Assembly: GCF_030052815.1 (NCBI RefSeq)
Contig: NC_079510.1
Coordinates: 52,666,725-52,730,724 of the forward strand
Origin: Hevea brasiliensis
Lineage: Eukaryota; Streptophyta; Magnoliopsida; Malpighiales; Euphorbiaceae
Length of the DNA stretch: 64,000 nt
Direction of reading: 5' to 3'
Shown here: positions 35,906 to 48,652 of the stretch, in pieces
Position numbering within the stretch: the stretch's first letter is position 1
Layout: each line of letters begins with the position of its first letter
Program-made: the position numbers and the translations under genes
Notes under the pieces: generated by a model
The model's database searches: none
What the model saw: only the letters and a program-made list of their open reading frames with translations
What the model was told of the DNA's origin: nothing

Positions 35906-36303
35906 ATTTTTATTTAAATCTGGTGATGAATTTAAAATACATAAAATATTTTATTATATATTTTATTTTTTAAGTTTACAATAAATTAAATTTAAATAAA
36001 AAAATTTTATCAAGAAATAAAAAAAAAGAAAAAAATATTGAGTTTCTAAGCATAAATTCAATTAAATATACTTTAAGAATCTCCCATAAACATATAAAAC
36101 AAATAATTGGATAAACAAAGAACTCAATTTTCAATCCAATCACACCATTATTAATACCTTACAATCATTAAGTAAATAGCACACACTTGGACGCTATAAT
36201 AACAAGTTCTATCTTACAAAAAAAAAAATCACATACTTAGGTGATTCTAATTCTATGCTTCTTAATTTAGAGCAGATTGACAGAAAGAGTCTAAAGATCC
36301 CAT
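35906..36303. other. 3' flank of RDR-B
   Basis: AT-rich DNA with no feature, probably including the former 3' UTR of RDR-B. Confidence 0.4.
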
Positions 36304-39300
36304 CTAGTCCTCAGTCCCTAAGTGCAGATTCAATGACACCGAGTTGCTGAACTCTCTTGCCAATGATGACAAACGTGAAGAAATACTACTGCTAACATCA
36401 CTTGCTTTGCCTTTCTTGATCTCAATAAGCTTGTCGTGGACACACCAAGGAAAACTCAGGAAATGATCTCTATCCAACCCTTCATTACACCTACCCCAAT
36501 AATTTGGATGGTATGTCACATGGTACTGTCGATGCTTTCGCATATAAATCATCACTTTCTGTCTCATTGAACCAGGCTTTTGCTTGATTCCTCAATGACC
36601 TTACAGAAAACATAATCGCATCGAAATCCCTTTTCTTGTCGAATGACTTCCATGTTTTTATGATCCACCCACTGATTATTTCAGCCTCTGTAATTATCCC
36701 ATAATAATCCATCATATTCCCAACTTGTTGTCATATTGACTTTTGTAGTAGAATGCATCGCCTATATAATTCATATACCCTTCTACTTCCATGTCGATCA
36801 TAACATCGCTTGCCACTTCCTGTGAAGGATCTTACAGGCTAGTGCTAGGTGCGATGTCCTTTACAATAAAAGCTTCCCAATGACGCTACCGCGATTCATA
36901 TTTCGTTTATCGTGTTTTTCCATGAAGTCCGATACTCTTTCACACGAAGATGTGGTGGAATTTTGGCCGCACACCGCCTTGGGAAATCAACTGCAATTGA
37001 TGAGAGCTTAGCAAGTTCAATACATTCTTTACTCATTGCCCCGAAAGGCTCCTTATCCGCAAACACAATGTGGGCATGGCAAATGATTCCTAAGTCGCCG
37101 TTAAGTATGTAGTCCGCAAAGTACTCCTGACTTCAGACAAAGATATAAACATGTTGAAAACAAAGGGGAAAAAGGAAATAAAAGAGATACATGTATCTTA
37201 ACATTCTAACAGTGTTCATTGAAGAAATAATTACCTCAATTGTAACATCATGATCTAGAATCATACTTTTGGCCAGATAATCCGTGGGTGGATACCACCG
37301 AGGAGGAATGAGATCGTGGTCCCAACAAACGGCGTAGACATCTCCGCGAGATCACTTCCCGAGCATTCATTTGTATGAGGTCTAATCAAAGATGTGAACT
37401 AGATTTCAGCAATTAATTTTGGATAAACAGAGTATGACAGATTATACATAATAGAACTCTTATCCGAGATTATACATAATGCAACCTTTATCTCGAGAAA
37501 ATTTACCTTTTTCCTTTCTGTGGAAAAACAATGCAATCCACCATGTGGTGTAAAGCAGGCACATCCACAGCCTTCAAGACACCAACATCTCCAGGATGTA
37601 GACATGGATTTTTAGCGACAACAACCTTCCCTGCAAGATCTGATTTTGTTCATGTGTTTCATTGCAGCTGAAGAACTGCCTATTCCTAGCACAAGAATAC
37701 TGCACAAATACTTGACCATATTCCAGCGTCCCAGTTTCATCCAGACATCCCATCATTGCTCTGCCTTTTGGAAGAAATATCCTTGTTTTGGTCCTCAAAT
37801 CAAACAATTTCGCGGCACGGAATGTTCGCAGCATCATTGAAAGAAATGGCTCTGTGCTTGGCTTGTAACCACACAACAACATTTCCTTGAGAATGTTGGT
37901 GTTTTCGCCCGGGGCCATCATCTCACGTGCCTCCTGTGCCTGTAGTGGATCTGTCAAAATAGCATCAAGTTGGGCTACAGCCTCCTCTTGCTTGCTTTCG
38001 AAAACACGATCCCTAACCCAAAGAGTAGACAAAAGAGTGATCACTTCACGATTAAGGAAACAACCTTGATACTTGCTCCATCCTAGAACATCTAGGCTAG
38101 TGTTGTTGGATTTGTACTTGGACATACTCTTCCTCAGTGACAATTTCTTTGGTGAGGTTGGATCAACAGCTACAACACCCTTATAACCACCATATCTAAT
38201 CTGAAAAGCTGATGGAGTATAGTTTCTGAAGCCAAGTTTTTGGGCTATGCTATGAGCCAATTCTGAAGAAATTTTTCCAATTCCATCGGAGAAAACATAG
38301 TTGATTCCATCACTGTTAACTTCTATATCAGGAATAATTTCAATTTCATGCCTATAAACATTGAATGTTTCCTTGAGGAACTGAAAGATTGGCCAAGCCT
38401 AGCAGCATACTTAGCCACATTCTTTATTTCACGAAAATCTCCCATCCACTTTCTGATGTCTTCTGCAGTAAGCCCTGGCCTAGAAGCAAACATCCATACA
38501 GAATTTTCTCGTAATTGACTCTGTGAAAAGCCGAGAAACTCGAATTTCTTCTCTCCAATGACAATACCATTTCTCAGTATTGACAGTATCCTTTCATAAA
38601 TTTTTGTTCTCCTTTCCTCATTGACAGACGATGTTCTAGGAGATAAATTTGTTGAATAAAGTCTATCTAGATCCTCATCAACAAATGAAATGCGAAGAAA
38701 ATTCTTGATATCATCGGGATAATTGCGCAAAACGCGATTGGAGAGGTTCACTTCAGGACCACAGAAATATACTTTAGCAGGGGTTATTTGAACCCTGTGG
38801 ACGTATACCAATCCGTCATCTAAAGCTACAGCAGGTGGTTCTGGAAGCCTGCCAGAAGTAATGTATTTCGTGTACTGATCACGGAGCCAGCTTACAGGGT
38901 CGAAGCAACACTCATTCAAATGGCGCAGTTTCTCGAGAGCATTTTCTATGTATGCAATTTCTACTCTGTCTGGATCAACCAACCGAAAGAAATTGGCATC
39001 AAGTGCAGGCCCAGGAAGACAGCCATGCTGGACTAAACAATTAACTTTAAACAAGATTTCATATGGCAAGTGGAATCCGTGGGGTGAACTCACAATGGGG
39101 ACAAGATCTGAGTTGCAAGAGAAAGCTGAACCTGTCACCAGATCGAATTGGCTTTCATTTTCTTTGTAGTATACAAAATTTTCCTGAAAATTTGGAAGCT
39201 GACCGTCGAGTGGAAGCTCCAAGCACAAAGCAGAGGACTGCCCAATGCAGCAGGATGGAGTAAAATCAACTTCCCTGACCCACTTGTCATCAGTAGCTTC

Positions 39301-39969
39301 CCTAAAATAGCTTCGAGCAGGTGTGTCTTTCTGATAAATCTTGGGAGCACCATATAACTGTCAAAGGACAAAGGAGGAGAAGATGTTAGGAGCACCATTG
39401 AATTTTGTACAGATAGTATGACGTATGAGGTCTCAGAAGTTAAATTGACAAACCTGAATGACAAGGAATTTTTTGGTTCCACCACGAGGACGATGTAGAT
39501 CAACCTGCCAGATATTCTCATAGGAAAGCTCAAGCTTGTAATCAATGGAAAGAAAAGAGAACAAGAAGTAGAATTTTCTGAGTCTAAACCCAAATTTAAC
39601 CGAAACATTTTCCTGTTTCCACAGAAGAGAGAATATTTCTTTGGAAATTTGGCATCCAAAGTTTAATGTAATTTTATCTATACGTTGCACAAAGTTCCTT
39701 GGCATTGGAACAATGTCATGGTCGGCGTCCCGAGCTTTCAGATAAGAATTGCCATACCCCAGGTAATAATCAGCTAATGATTTGATGATTTCAGCAGCTT
39801 CTATGCCAGTGAATTGAACTTTAGCATATGTTCTTAAACTTGAACTTTTGGGTAGTGCAACATAAACAGCATAAACGGTTCCTTCTCCTGTATATTCCTC
39901 CAGAAAGTCTTTTATGTCTTTCGGATCCTCAACGTAAGGAAATCCATAGAGACTGATCGTCTTGGACAT
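36304..39969 (-). pseudogene. RDR1: RDR1-like RNA-dependent RNA polymerase, copy B, disrupted
   Basis: Tandem partner of copy A in the same direction and with the same exon plan: 39969-39454, 39357-37507, 37381-37235, and a C-terminal exon from about 37126 to the TAG at 36304. Exon 1 is open (172 codons, MSKTISLYGFP...KKFLVIQ). Exon 2 has a one-base loss near 38375 (after QSFSSS) and another near 37635 (in the segment before KNPCLHPGDV). Exon 3 has a one-base change inside the codons for the catalytic DLDGD. The last exon has a damaged acceptor region and several more shifts, so pieces such as ITEAEIISG and HVTYHPNYWG lie in different frames. Introns are short (97, 125 and about 110 bases) and free of transposons. 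This copy cannot make an RDR. Confidence 0.87.
37235..37381 (-). pseudogene. RDR1: RDR-B coding exon 3: frameshift inside the catalytic motif
   Basis: Reads RPHTNECSGSDL and then loses frame: GATCTCGCGGAGATG stands where an intact gene would carry one more base between GATCTCG and GGAGATG. Downstream, the other frame still encodes the expected region up to the DHDVTIE end. The lesion removes the second and third Asp of DLDGD. Confidence 0.82.
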
Positions 39970-40216
39970 TCTGTGTTCAATCAATTTTAACTGCAGTTTC
40001 ACATGTAGTACCAAGTTAATAAATAGCTTTAAATGCACGCTTTATGAAAGCTCCCAGAAACTAAATAATACCCAATACCCACGAGAAAAATCTAAGAAAA
40101 ATATAAGACCTAGCCATGTATGAACTATGGAAATTTGGGCCATGGAGTGATGCAGAGAGCAACAGAGGAATTAAAAGAAATGTGTAGCATTAGGAAAGGG
40201 GAGGACTCTTCTTACC

Positions 40217-40300
40217 TAATAGTTGCAGAGTCCGATGAGCATTCACTGCAATGACACAAAGCCAAAGCTCTATTGAGTGCTATTAATATAAATCCACACA
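40217..40300 (-). other. RDR1: Probable 5' UTR exon of RDR-B
   Basis: A donor-like TTAG|GTAAGAAG on the minus strand (exon end 40217) and a TTTTAACTGCAG acceptor about 24 bases before the start codon. The position parallels RDR-A. The far end is not defined. Confidence 0.4.
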
Positions 40301-41022
40301 CAGGGACTGTTGCTTGTCATTTGTAGTCAACCATCTTGGAAAAACAGCACGCTCCAAGAAAACAAAGAGAATGACGGTTAATGATGTATGAATGCTTACG
40401 TGGGCATCATCTGTTGGACCAGATGGAGTTATCTGATAGGCTGAAGACCTAAACTCCCATGGTTGACACATGTCAACAAGCTATAGCTTTGGAAGAAATG
40501 CAGAAAGCGTATCTCGACTTTTTTTTGTCCCCAAGCCAATGGAGATTTAACAGTATGAAAGCTCACAGTGAGTTTCATCGTTTCTTAATTTTGCTATGTA
40601 TATCTACTTAGATTCCTCGTTAATCAGAGCCTCCTGCCCCACAAGGTTTCCCATTGACGAGAAGAGATTTCTACTGCTGCAGAGACCACAGCCTCACAAC
40701 AAAAAGGGCCAGTGCTTTGAGAACACATCACCACCAGTAGGACTTCTTCTTGACGCGGCCAAAGATTAGTGGAAATGACATTGAAAATCACATTAGAGAG
40801 GAAAAAGTTACAAGGAAGGCCCTTCCCTTGAAGAGGGAATTCCTCAGCTTGCTGCTGAAGTAGAAGTTGCGTTCTACTTGACCAAAGATTAATCATTGAT
40901 GGAATATAACTACGGAAAAACCCTACTATAAGTCACAAAAAACCCTACTATAAGTCACAAAATTAACCTTTTTCGAAACTTCAACTTGTTTTACAAGGAA
41001 CCACGTCTCACTTAGTGGTGAA

Positions 41023-41058
<36 letters not shown>

Positions 41059-41956
41059 GTAAATAAAATAGTATTAAATAATTAAAAATATAACATTTTT
41101 ATATAATTAAACTCAATGAAATTTAATGCCTTAAAAATTATAAAAAAAAGATTATATTATTGTTAATGCTATTAAATATATGTTTCCTTATATAAATAAC
41201 TAAAAGCTTATCAATTTATCACAAAAATAATTATGTTATTTTGTCTTGAGAAATTTCATTATTTTATAGTAAAATTTTAAAAGTAAATAAACTTTTAAAT
41301 ACAAAATATAGTTTTTGGTTTTAATTAATTTTAAATTAAACAAAAAATAATACTTAATAATGAAATTAATGAAGATTTTTTTTTTTTTTTTTTTTTTTTA
41401 CATATTGCATAAGTATTCCCATTTCATTGGATTAAGATTAATACTGCTCATATTGAGTCAACCTATTAAGGGCTGAAACACTCTCGATGGACATGTTTCC
41501 ATCTACAAAGATTGAAAAGAATAAAAATACCGAATGATCATCTCATGTTTTAATAGCCTCTCACAAACTGTAGAAGTATTTTAATAAGATTGTAAGAATC
41601 TATTTGTAATTGTGGTTTAAATATACCTTTTGAAAAAAAAATATTATTTTAATTTTCTTTAAAAAACTATTGAAGTATTTTGAAATTCTTATGATTAAAA
41701 TATTTTAATATTAAAATTAACTTTATCACACTCTGACTAATATATTTAACAGCAGATTAAATGCACTCAAAGCAGCAGGTTAACAAGCCTTGTACTACAA
41801 AACTTAGCAAATTTGCTCAACCTCAATGCAAAGATAAATATCTGCATCTCAAGAATAGAAAATATAAATGATAAAAAATCACCTCATCTCACCACAGTGA
41901 GTACAAATAATACAAAACCCAATACTAAAACTAAGTGGACTATAACAGCAACTCAG
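40301..41956. other. Intergenic upstream of RDR-B
   Basis: Contains former RDR-B promoter DNA, a 27-base direct duplication near 40915-40965 (CCCTACTATAAGTCACAAAA twice), a microsatellite (listed apart) and a T22 run near 41378. No gene seen. Confidence 0.45.
41023..41060. repeat. CT then TA microsatellite
   Basis: About twelve CT units followed directly by about six TA units. Confidence 0.9.
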
Positions 41957-42535
41957 CAGGGCGAAGCTATATTGGGGCCTAAGGGATCATAGGCCCCTAA
42001 TCCCCAATAGCTCTCACTAATTTTTTTTTTTTCTCTCTAAAAAATGCTTTATTTCTATTTTTTTTATTTAAGAATATTTTTTAATTTATAAATAAATAGA
42101 GTTAAAAAATATATTTAATTATTTAATATTATAAATAATCAATTATAATGTAACATATTTTATTAAAATTATTGTACTATTATAATATTTTTTTCTATTA
42201 TTAGCTTATATTAGTCACATAATTACTTTTTATTAATTTTATTAAAATTTTCATTTAAATTATAAAGAATGTTTTATTTTTTTTAGATTTTATTAATAAG
42301 ATTATTATATCTATAAGAAAAAGAATTCAAATTAACATTCTTTATTTTTATATATTTTTAGTTAATTGATAATTACATATTTATTAATTTTAAAAAAATT
42401 AATTTAATATAAATTATATGCTATATAATCAATAATTTTTTTTTACAAATATGCACACTCACACATATATAAATATATTATATTTGTAATTCTTACATAT
42501 GGTCTCTCATAATGTAATGCTTAGCTCTGCCACTG
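41957..42535. mobile_element. hAT-like MITE 1
   Basis: 579 bp, starting CAGGGCGAAGCTA and ending TTAGCTCTGCCACTG, which are imperfect inverted ends. Perfect 8-bp target duplication CAACTCAG (41949-41956 and 42536-42543), typical of hAT elements. A subterminal palindrome, GGGGCCTA...TAGGCCCC, lies at 41974-41997. No transposase. Confidence 0.8.
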
Positions 42536-44572
42536 CAACTCAGCTTTCTGAATGGAATTATTTGATCTCCACAAACAAAGATATCCAACCAGCTTGGAAT
42601 TCCAGAATTAGTAAAATGAGTAATGTAGTTTGTTAGAAGTGATATACAATTATTTAATATAAGAAAGATATGAGAAGGGAATGCTTAGCCTGTGTTAAGA
42701 GGTCCTCACTGATGGTTAAATTGAAAAATAAGAAGCCTGGTTAAAAAAAAAAAAAATCATGAGGAGCTTTAGATAGATTTCATACACGGCAGAAGACATA
42801 TTTATAGTATATAAATTAATTATGCAGCAAAGAAGTGATGTAATCACAATTGAACAATACCACTGAATGTGTATGTGAGAGTGGGTGGAGAGCATAAATT
42901 AATTAATAAATTACAAGCTCAAAACTATAATACTCATTAATCCAATTACAGTGAAGAGAATTCTCACTATATAACTACTCATAGTAAATATATTAGTTAC
43001 TCATTCTATTCTCCTCTAACACAACCCAATATATTTACTACTTTAACTATTATATCGTAAAGAGTGTTTTCAATTATATGGACAAAGATAAGAATTAATT
43101 CCTCTTGAATTCTACGTCCAATGGATAATAATTCATTCCTCTTGAATTCAACATGAGCAAGAGCCCTCTCACTAATAGGCAAGAGCCTTGACCAATGGAC
43201 AAGAACTTTTTATCAATGGATAAAGCTAAATTTTCAATAATTGTTAAAGCCCTCTTAATAATGGGCGACAATCTCACTTCATAAATTAAAATCTAGCTAA
43301 CTTTTTTAGTAAATAATATTAATTCTCTCAATTATAATTTAATTAGATTTATACTCAATTTAAGAATAATACTAAAATAAAAATTTTATAAAACTTCATT
43401 TCATTAAGAAATATTTATCTTATTTTAAATTTTATTAAAATTTTGAATCATAAATCTAATAAAGAACATAAAAATAAGTGTTTTGAGCTCAAGGTTAGAA
43501 GGTATTCGGTAAGATATGAGGACAATCCTTGAGTTTGGATCTCCTAGAAGATGCAGAATTTCCATATGCTATCATTTCCCTCCTAAAGACACATGATGAT
43601 AAGTTCTACTAACTACAACATCAGTTTCGTTTGATGCCTATAATGATGCAGGGAATTGATTAGACGCATGATCATCAATAACCACCACCAATAACCACAA
43701 CCTTAGAGGCATTCTCGATAATATCCCTTGCTGTGTCTGGACAAACTAGGGTGAGGATTCAATTAAAATTGAATCGAATTAAATCGTTAAAATTAAATGA
43801 ATTAAATTTATAAATATTATAAATTGAATCAAATTAAAATACAGACAAAACTGAATTAAATTGAATTATGATTGGTTTAAATCAATCGGTTTAAGCTTAG
43901 AGGGTCTGCACAAATTACAGTAGATGCAATTTCATTTAAAACTCAATTGCAAGCAAAAAATTGCAGCAAATGAAAACACATAATAGTAATTACTCTGTAA
44001 TTCATTGTATTGCTGCAAATGAAAACTCAATTACAAGCAAAAATTGAGCAAACCCTAAATTAAAATTCCTTTTACTGTTGAAATTGCACAAACCCTAAAT
44101 TAAAAATTAATTGAAAGCAAAAATTGCACAAGCCCTAAATCAATTTCAATTAAATCATCAACAATCAAGAACCCCACGCACATTTTACAAAATTATACAA
44201 ATTACAAACCAAGCAATAACATGTATATGTACAAACATTATCTGAAAATTGAAAAAGTGAGACTAAAGAACCAATTGACAAAAGAAGAAGAGTGGACTGG
44301 CTGAATAAAGATTGGGGCCACTGGTGCAAGAAGAGGACGAGGATGGCCACACCCACACCGAGTGATGAGGAGGAGGCAAAGCCGCAGAGGTCAGGCGAGG
44401 ATGGACAACGCAATGGAGGAGAGATGAGAAGGTTGGTACCATGGTAGTCTCATAGAAGAGAAGAGTGAGGGCAATGAGAGAAGAGAAGAGTGAGTGCAAT
44501 GAGAGAAGACAAGTGTCATGCAATGCAAGAGGGAATGGTCTGAACAAACTTGTGAGAGTGAGAGGCTGAGAG
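42536..44572. other. Intergenic, AT-rich
   Basis: No gene recognised. 43745-43910 carries AATTAAATTGAATC-type inverted words after TAGGGTGAGGATTCAATT, resembling the left end of a decayed relative of the element at 44573. Around 43905-44160, a segment with GCAAAAATTGCA and ACAAACCCTAAATTAAAA is repeated imperfectly three times. Confidence 0.4.
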
Positions 44573-45035
44573 TAGGGGAGAGCATTATGTCGGTTCGGTT
44601 CCGAACCGAATCGAATACCAAAAATCAAAAAATAGAATCGCTTAAAAATATAAAACAAATCAATCGAACCAAACACCTAAGAAGAACCGAACTAAATCAA
44701 ACTGAAAAATATCGATTCGGTTCGGTTCTGTTGCATTAAATAAAAACTATTAAAATTTTTATTTTTTTTTTGCATCTTGGGCCGAGTTATGCATCTTGTG
44801 CCTTAAGGCTTATGCATCTTGGGTCTTAAAGCTTATGCATCTTGGGCTGAAAATTTATTTGGGTCATTTTACTATTTGGTTTAATCGGTTTTAACAGATA
44901 AAAAATCAAACCAAATAAAAAACTGAATATGTTCAAAATTTCAAATCTAACCAAACCGATAAAACTAAAAAACCAAACCGATTGAATGGAGTTCGGTTTG
45001 GTTTTTCGATTCACACTGAAAACTGCGCATCCCTA
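44573..45035. mobile_element. hAT-like MITE 2
   Basis: 463 bp, starting TAGGGGAGAGCATTATG and ending CTGCGCATCCCTA. The 8-bp flanks GCTGAGAG (44565-44572) and GCTAAGAG (45036-45043) match at seven positions. The inside is rich in GGTTCGGTT and AACCGAACC words that let the element fold on itself. A short tandem array of TTATGCATCTTGGG units lies at 44775-44850. Confidence 0.75.
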
Positions 45036-46160
45036 GCTAAGAGAATGGAGGGATATGTCGTAAAAAACTAAAACTAAAACTAAAACATTTTTGACCCCCA
45101 AAACTAAAAAGGTAGCATTTTAAGTTAATTTCAATTAGGTTCGGTTTAATCAGTTTTTTTACTCTAAAGTAGAACTAAACTAAAATAATTAAAATTTTTA
45201 AAATTAAAATCAAATCAAATCCCAAAAAATAAAATGAACCGGACTCTCATGAGTTCTGCAGTTCGTCTGTCCCAATTTGCTAGATATTTGATGATTATGG
45301 TTTGCAAGGGTACGCAACCCAAATTGTCAAAATGAGCAGATCCAAAAGCTAAAAAAAAAAAAAAAAATTACAAAAAAGAAAGTAGAAATTCAAGGAGGAG
45401 AAAATGCTAAGAAGAAGAAAAAGATAAGAGGAAGAAGAAGTGTCGATAGCTTTCTCCGTCCTCGGAGGACTCTTTTGCTAACTGTGGGCGGGACTTCAAG
45501 TAGATTAAGAATGTCTTCCTCATCTGCATGTATAAAAATCTTTGACTTTTTATTAAATGCCAAATGTCATGGGTTTGGTGAGATTTAAACCTAAATATAA
45601 GGCCAGTTAAAACAATTCATGAAGCCCAAGGTTACATAGCCTATTAAATTATTAAATTTCAGTTAAAGCTCTATTATATTTAGGATGTTATTATATTTTA
45701 AATTTAATTGATAAAAAAATTTAATTTTTAGACTTTCTTTTTATTAATACTAATCTTATAAAAAATTGTATAAATCATAAAAATATTAAAATAAAAATTA
45801 AAAAAATGATTTGATTTGGTGTTTTAAACTTGGAGATTATACTGAGTTTTTTAATGTACTGTAAACCAAATTGATACGATTCATGAATTGCAGTGAATCA
45901 ATTGCTTACCTTTGCGAACCAAAAAGTTGTTGGAAAAGTGGGTTGAAATCCCACATGTTGGGAAACAAAAATTGAGAGGCTTAAATTGTGATAGCCCAGC
46001 AAGTAAAAATGGCTTGACAAGCAGTTGAGGTCCATAATCAAAGCCCAATTAAGAAGCCCACATGGAGAATAATGAGAGCATAAGTCCACACTCTTAGGGC
46101 CCAATCGAAAAAGAAATATGGCATCACGGCCATGTTGATATTTAGGTTATGTGTTGTGTG
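45036..46160. other. Intergenic, AT-rich
   Basis: No gene. A GGTTCGGTTTAATC word near 45138 and GAACCGGACTC near 45236 suggest another decayed fold-back element of the same kind as 44573-45035, without clear ends. Confidence 0.4.
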
Positions 46161-46476
46161 TAGAGGTGCACGGGTCAGTTTGGGCAGACTTAATATATTT
46201 TATTAAATTAAATTGAAAAGTGAATTTTGATAGCATTCAAATCAAAATTAATAAATTAAATTACAAAATTAAATATGTTTGATTTTTACATTACAAGTTG
46301 AGTTCAGTTTGGACAGGTTTTACATATTTTAATATTTTTTATTTTTATAATTCAATTCTTGTTAAATCTTTTCATATACATATTATTATATATTGATTGA
46401 AAAAATAAAATATTAATTTAAGATGTATTATTCAGTAAAACTAAATAAAAATAAAATAAAGTTATTTTAGATATTT

Positions 46477-46557
<81 letters not shown>

Positions 46558-46723
46558 TGGATTCAGCTTTTACTATATCAACCCAAAACCCAAACTAAAA
46601 ATTTGATTTATCAATAATATCAAACCATAACCAATATAAAAATATATAAAATCAATAAATATGGTTTGAATTAAACAGAGTTGGTCGGATTAATTAATTT
46701 GTTAGTTTTTTTGTACAATTATA
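46161..46723. mobile_element. hAT-like MITE 3 carrying a TA microsatellite
   Basis: 563 bp, starting TAGAGGTGCACGGGTCAG and ending TTGTACAATTATA. Perfect 8-bp target duplication GTTGTGTG (46153-46160 and 46724-46731). The ends are only weakly inverted (TAGAGGTGCAC against TATAATTGTAC). Confidence 0.6.
46480..46553. repeat. TA dinucleotide microsatellite
   Basis: An uninterrupted run of about 36 TA units, inside MITE 3. Confidence 0.95.
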
Positions 46724-46814
46724 GTTGTGTGTGTGCATTTGAGAGGGAATGCTTAACCTCCTTGAAAAAATTGGTAAAAAAAAACCCTCAAATATCTCTA
46801 ATTTGACTATTGGC

Positions 46815-47036
46815 TTCGAAAAAACATCTCCAATCCAATTCCTATTATTTTTAATGGAGAAAACTATCTTGTTTGGACTATTAAAATGAAGGCTTTCCTT
46901 AGAGCTTTTGGTCTCTGGGAAGCGTAAGAAACTCTTAAAAAGAATACAAGAAAGCTCATGAAGATTGTAAATCGAGGTAGGTTGCTTGTGGAGACCTAAT
47001 GTAAAAGAGGATAAGTCAAAAGATTTTAGTTAGTAT
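46815..47036 (+). pseudogene. Copia gag fragment cut by the Gypsy-type element
   Basis: Reads SNPIPIIFNGENYLVWTIKMK, then AFLRAFGLWEA and a TAA: the N-terminal gag pattern (FNGxNYxxWxxKMKxxLR) of Copia elements. It is cut off at 47037 by the LTR of the next element, so that element probably landed in an older Copia. Only the N-terminal 40 or so codons can be recognised. Confidence 0.65.
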
Positions 47037-48629
47037 TGATGCATACATTTTGCATAGTCATTTAGGTCTAATTTCATAGCTATTTTATTCTATTATTATT
47101 TATTTTTAGCTAATTTCATTAGTTAATTAGTTAGTTTTCCATAATTGTCTTTTTTGGTTTAATTTGTATATTTTACTTTGTTTTGTAGGAAAATGGTGTT
47201 TTTGAAGGAATGAAGAGAAATTTTGCCATTGAGGAGTGACTTCTACAGCCAAAGATGTCAAAAACAAGTTTTCAAGCCGAAAATATGCATTGATCAAATT
47301 GTGCATAACTTGCCGCATAAGCTATGCAGATCTGCATAAGGAGAAAGATCACTGCCTGTAACCAAATTAAATGTGCATAAGGAGATCGTGATAGCTTATG
47401 CATATTCTCGCCTCCCTTATGCACCTTCACGGAATTGTGCATAACCTATGCACCAAGTCATGCAGCTGCATAAGTGACTCAGATCACTAAAATCGCATAA
47501 GGGATCGCATAACTTATGCACCCACTTATGCACCCCATAAAGAGTTCATTAATGAGTCGTAAGATTCCTCAGATAATTCCTCCTAGAACACACCATTTTA
47601 GGGCTCCATGTCGAAAAATGCTATAAATAGTCTCATTTTCCCATTTTAGAGGGGGAAGAAAGAAAGGAAGAAAAGGAGCAGAGCAAGGGCACCAAGAGTC
47701 ATATTTAGTTTTCCACACCATTTCCAAACTGCATTTGGGATTTCTTTCTTCTTACCTTTTCCTACATTTCTAGTGTTGAGTTTTTTTTATTTCTTAGCTT
47801 AGATTAAAGCTTTATTTCCATTTAAACTCAATATATCTTGTAAGCATTATGGATAGTGAGTAGTTTATTTTGATTCTGGAGTAAGGGATGTAATATTTTA
47901 GTTATTTTTGTGGATTTGAACTGGGTTAGTCCCAATTTAATGAATTTATGAGGTTTAATCCATTTCTTGTGTGCTTATTCACATGCTTAATGAAGGGCCC
48001 CATTAAGTTATGTTCTTAATCCTTGGTTGAAGCAATCAAAGGAGAAAACCAAGTGATAGTTAATCAAGAAATTGACTTAATTAACTTAGATCTAGAAATA
48101 GACTAAGGGTTAAGAGGGTTTTAATAGATTGATTAAAGAACCTAATGGGTCTTCGTTAATTTTAAATCAACTAAAGTAGGATTAAGTTAATTACGGCACT
48201 CTTTGGCTCAAGTGACAAATTTTTCAAAGGATTTTAAAATTAATCTCCTTTAAACCCATAAATTTCATGGATTGGGCTAGCTAGGAAAATCCCAAAATGA
48301 CTTAAATATGAACCCTTAACCTAATCGTCTTTCATTAATTATTGGTTGGAATTTTACTTTTGAGTGTTTAGTTTAATCTTATTTTATTAATTTTCGTTAT
48401 TATTAACTTCTTTATTTTGCGAATTATTAAATTAGTCATTATTTGAATTTAGTTTTGCATTTTCATACCTTCTGCTTCAAATTCCTAAATTTCTTTTATT
48501 AATTTGATTAAAATACAATTTTAACATATTTTATTTTACATCAAAAATTCAATCATTAACACAACTCGTGGGAACGATATCTTTCTATATTACTTGTATG
48601 CGATCTGCACTTGCGGTAGGGACACATCA
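47037..48629 (+). repeat. 5' LTR of the Gypsy-type element (1593 bp)
   Basis: TGATG...CATCA ends. It contains a cluster of TGCATAA words (47300-47530) like those in the internal satellite, and CTATAAATAGTC near 47620, a probable TATA box for the element's own transcript. Confidence 0.88.
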
Positions 48630-48635
48630 AGTTTT

Positions 48636-48652
48636 TGGCGCCGCTGTCGGAG
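48636..48652 (+). other. Primer binding site of the Gypsy-type element
   Basis: TGGCGCCGCTGTCGGAG, six bases after the LTR. It resembles the aspartate-tRNA site TGGCGCCGTTGCCGGGG used by Athila-type elements. Confidence 0.75.

Noticed and set aside
44165..44676. Overlapping minus-strand frames of 76-137 codons
   Set aside because: They extend into a fold-back MITE and overlap in three frames; Ser/Leu-rich composition comes from CT-rich DNA.
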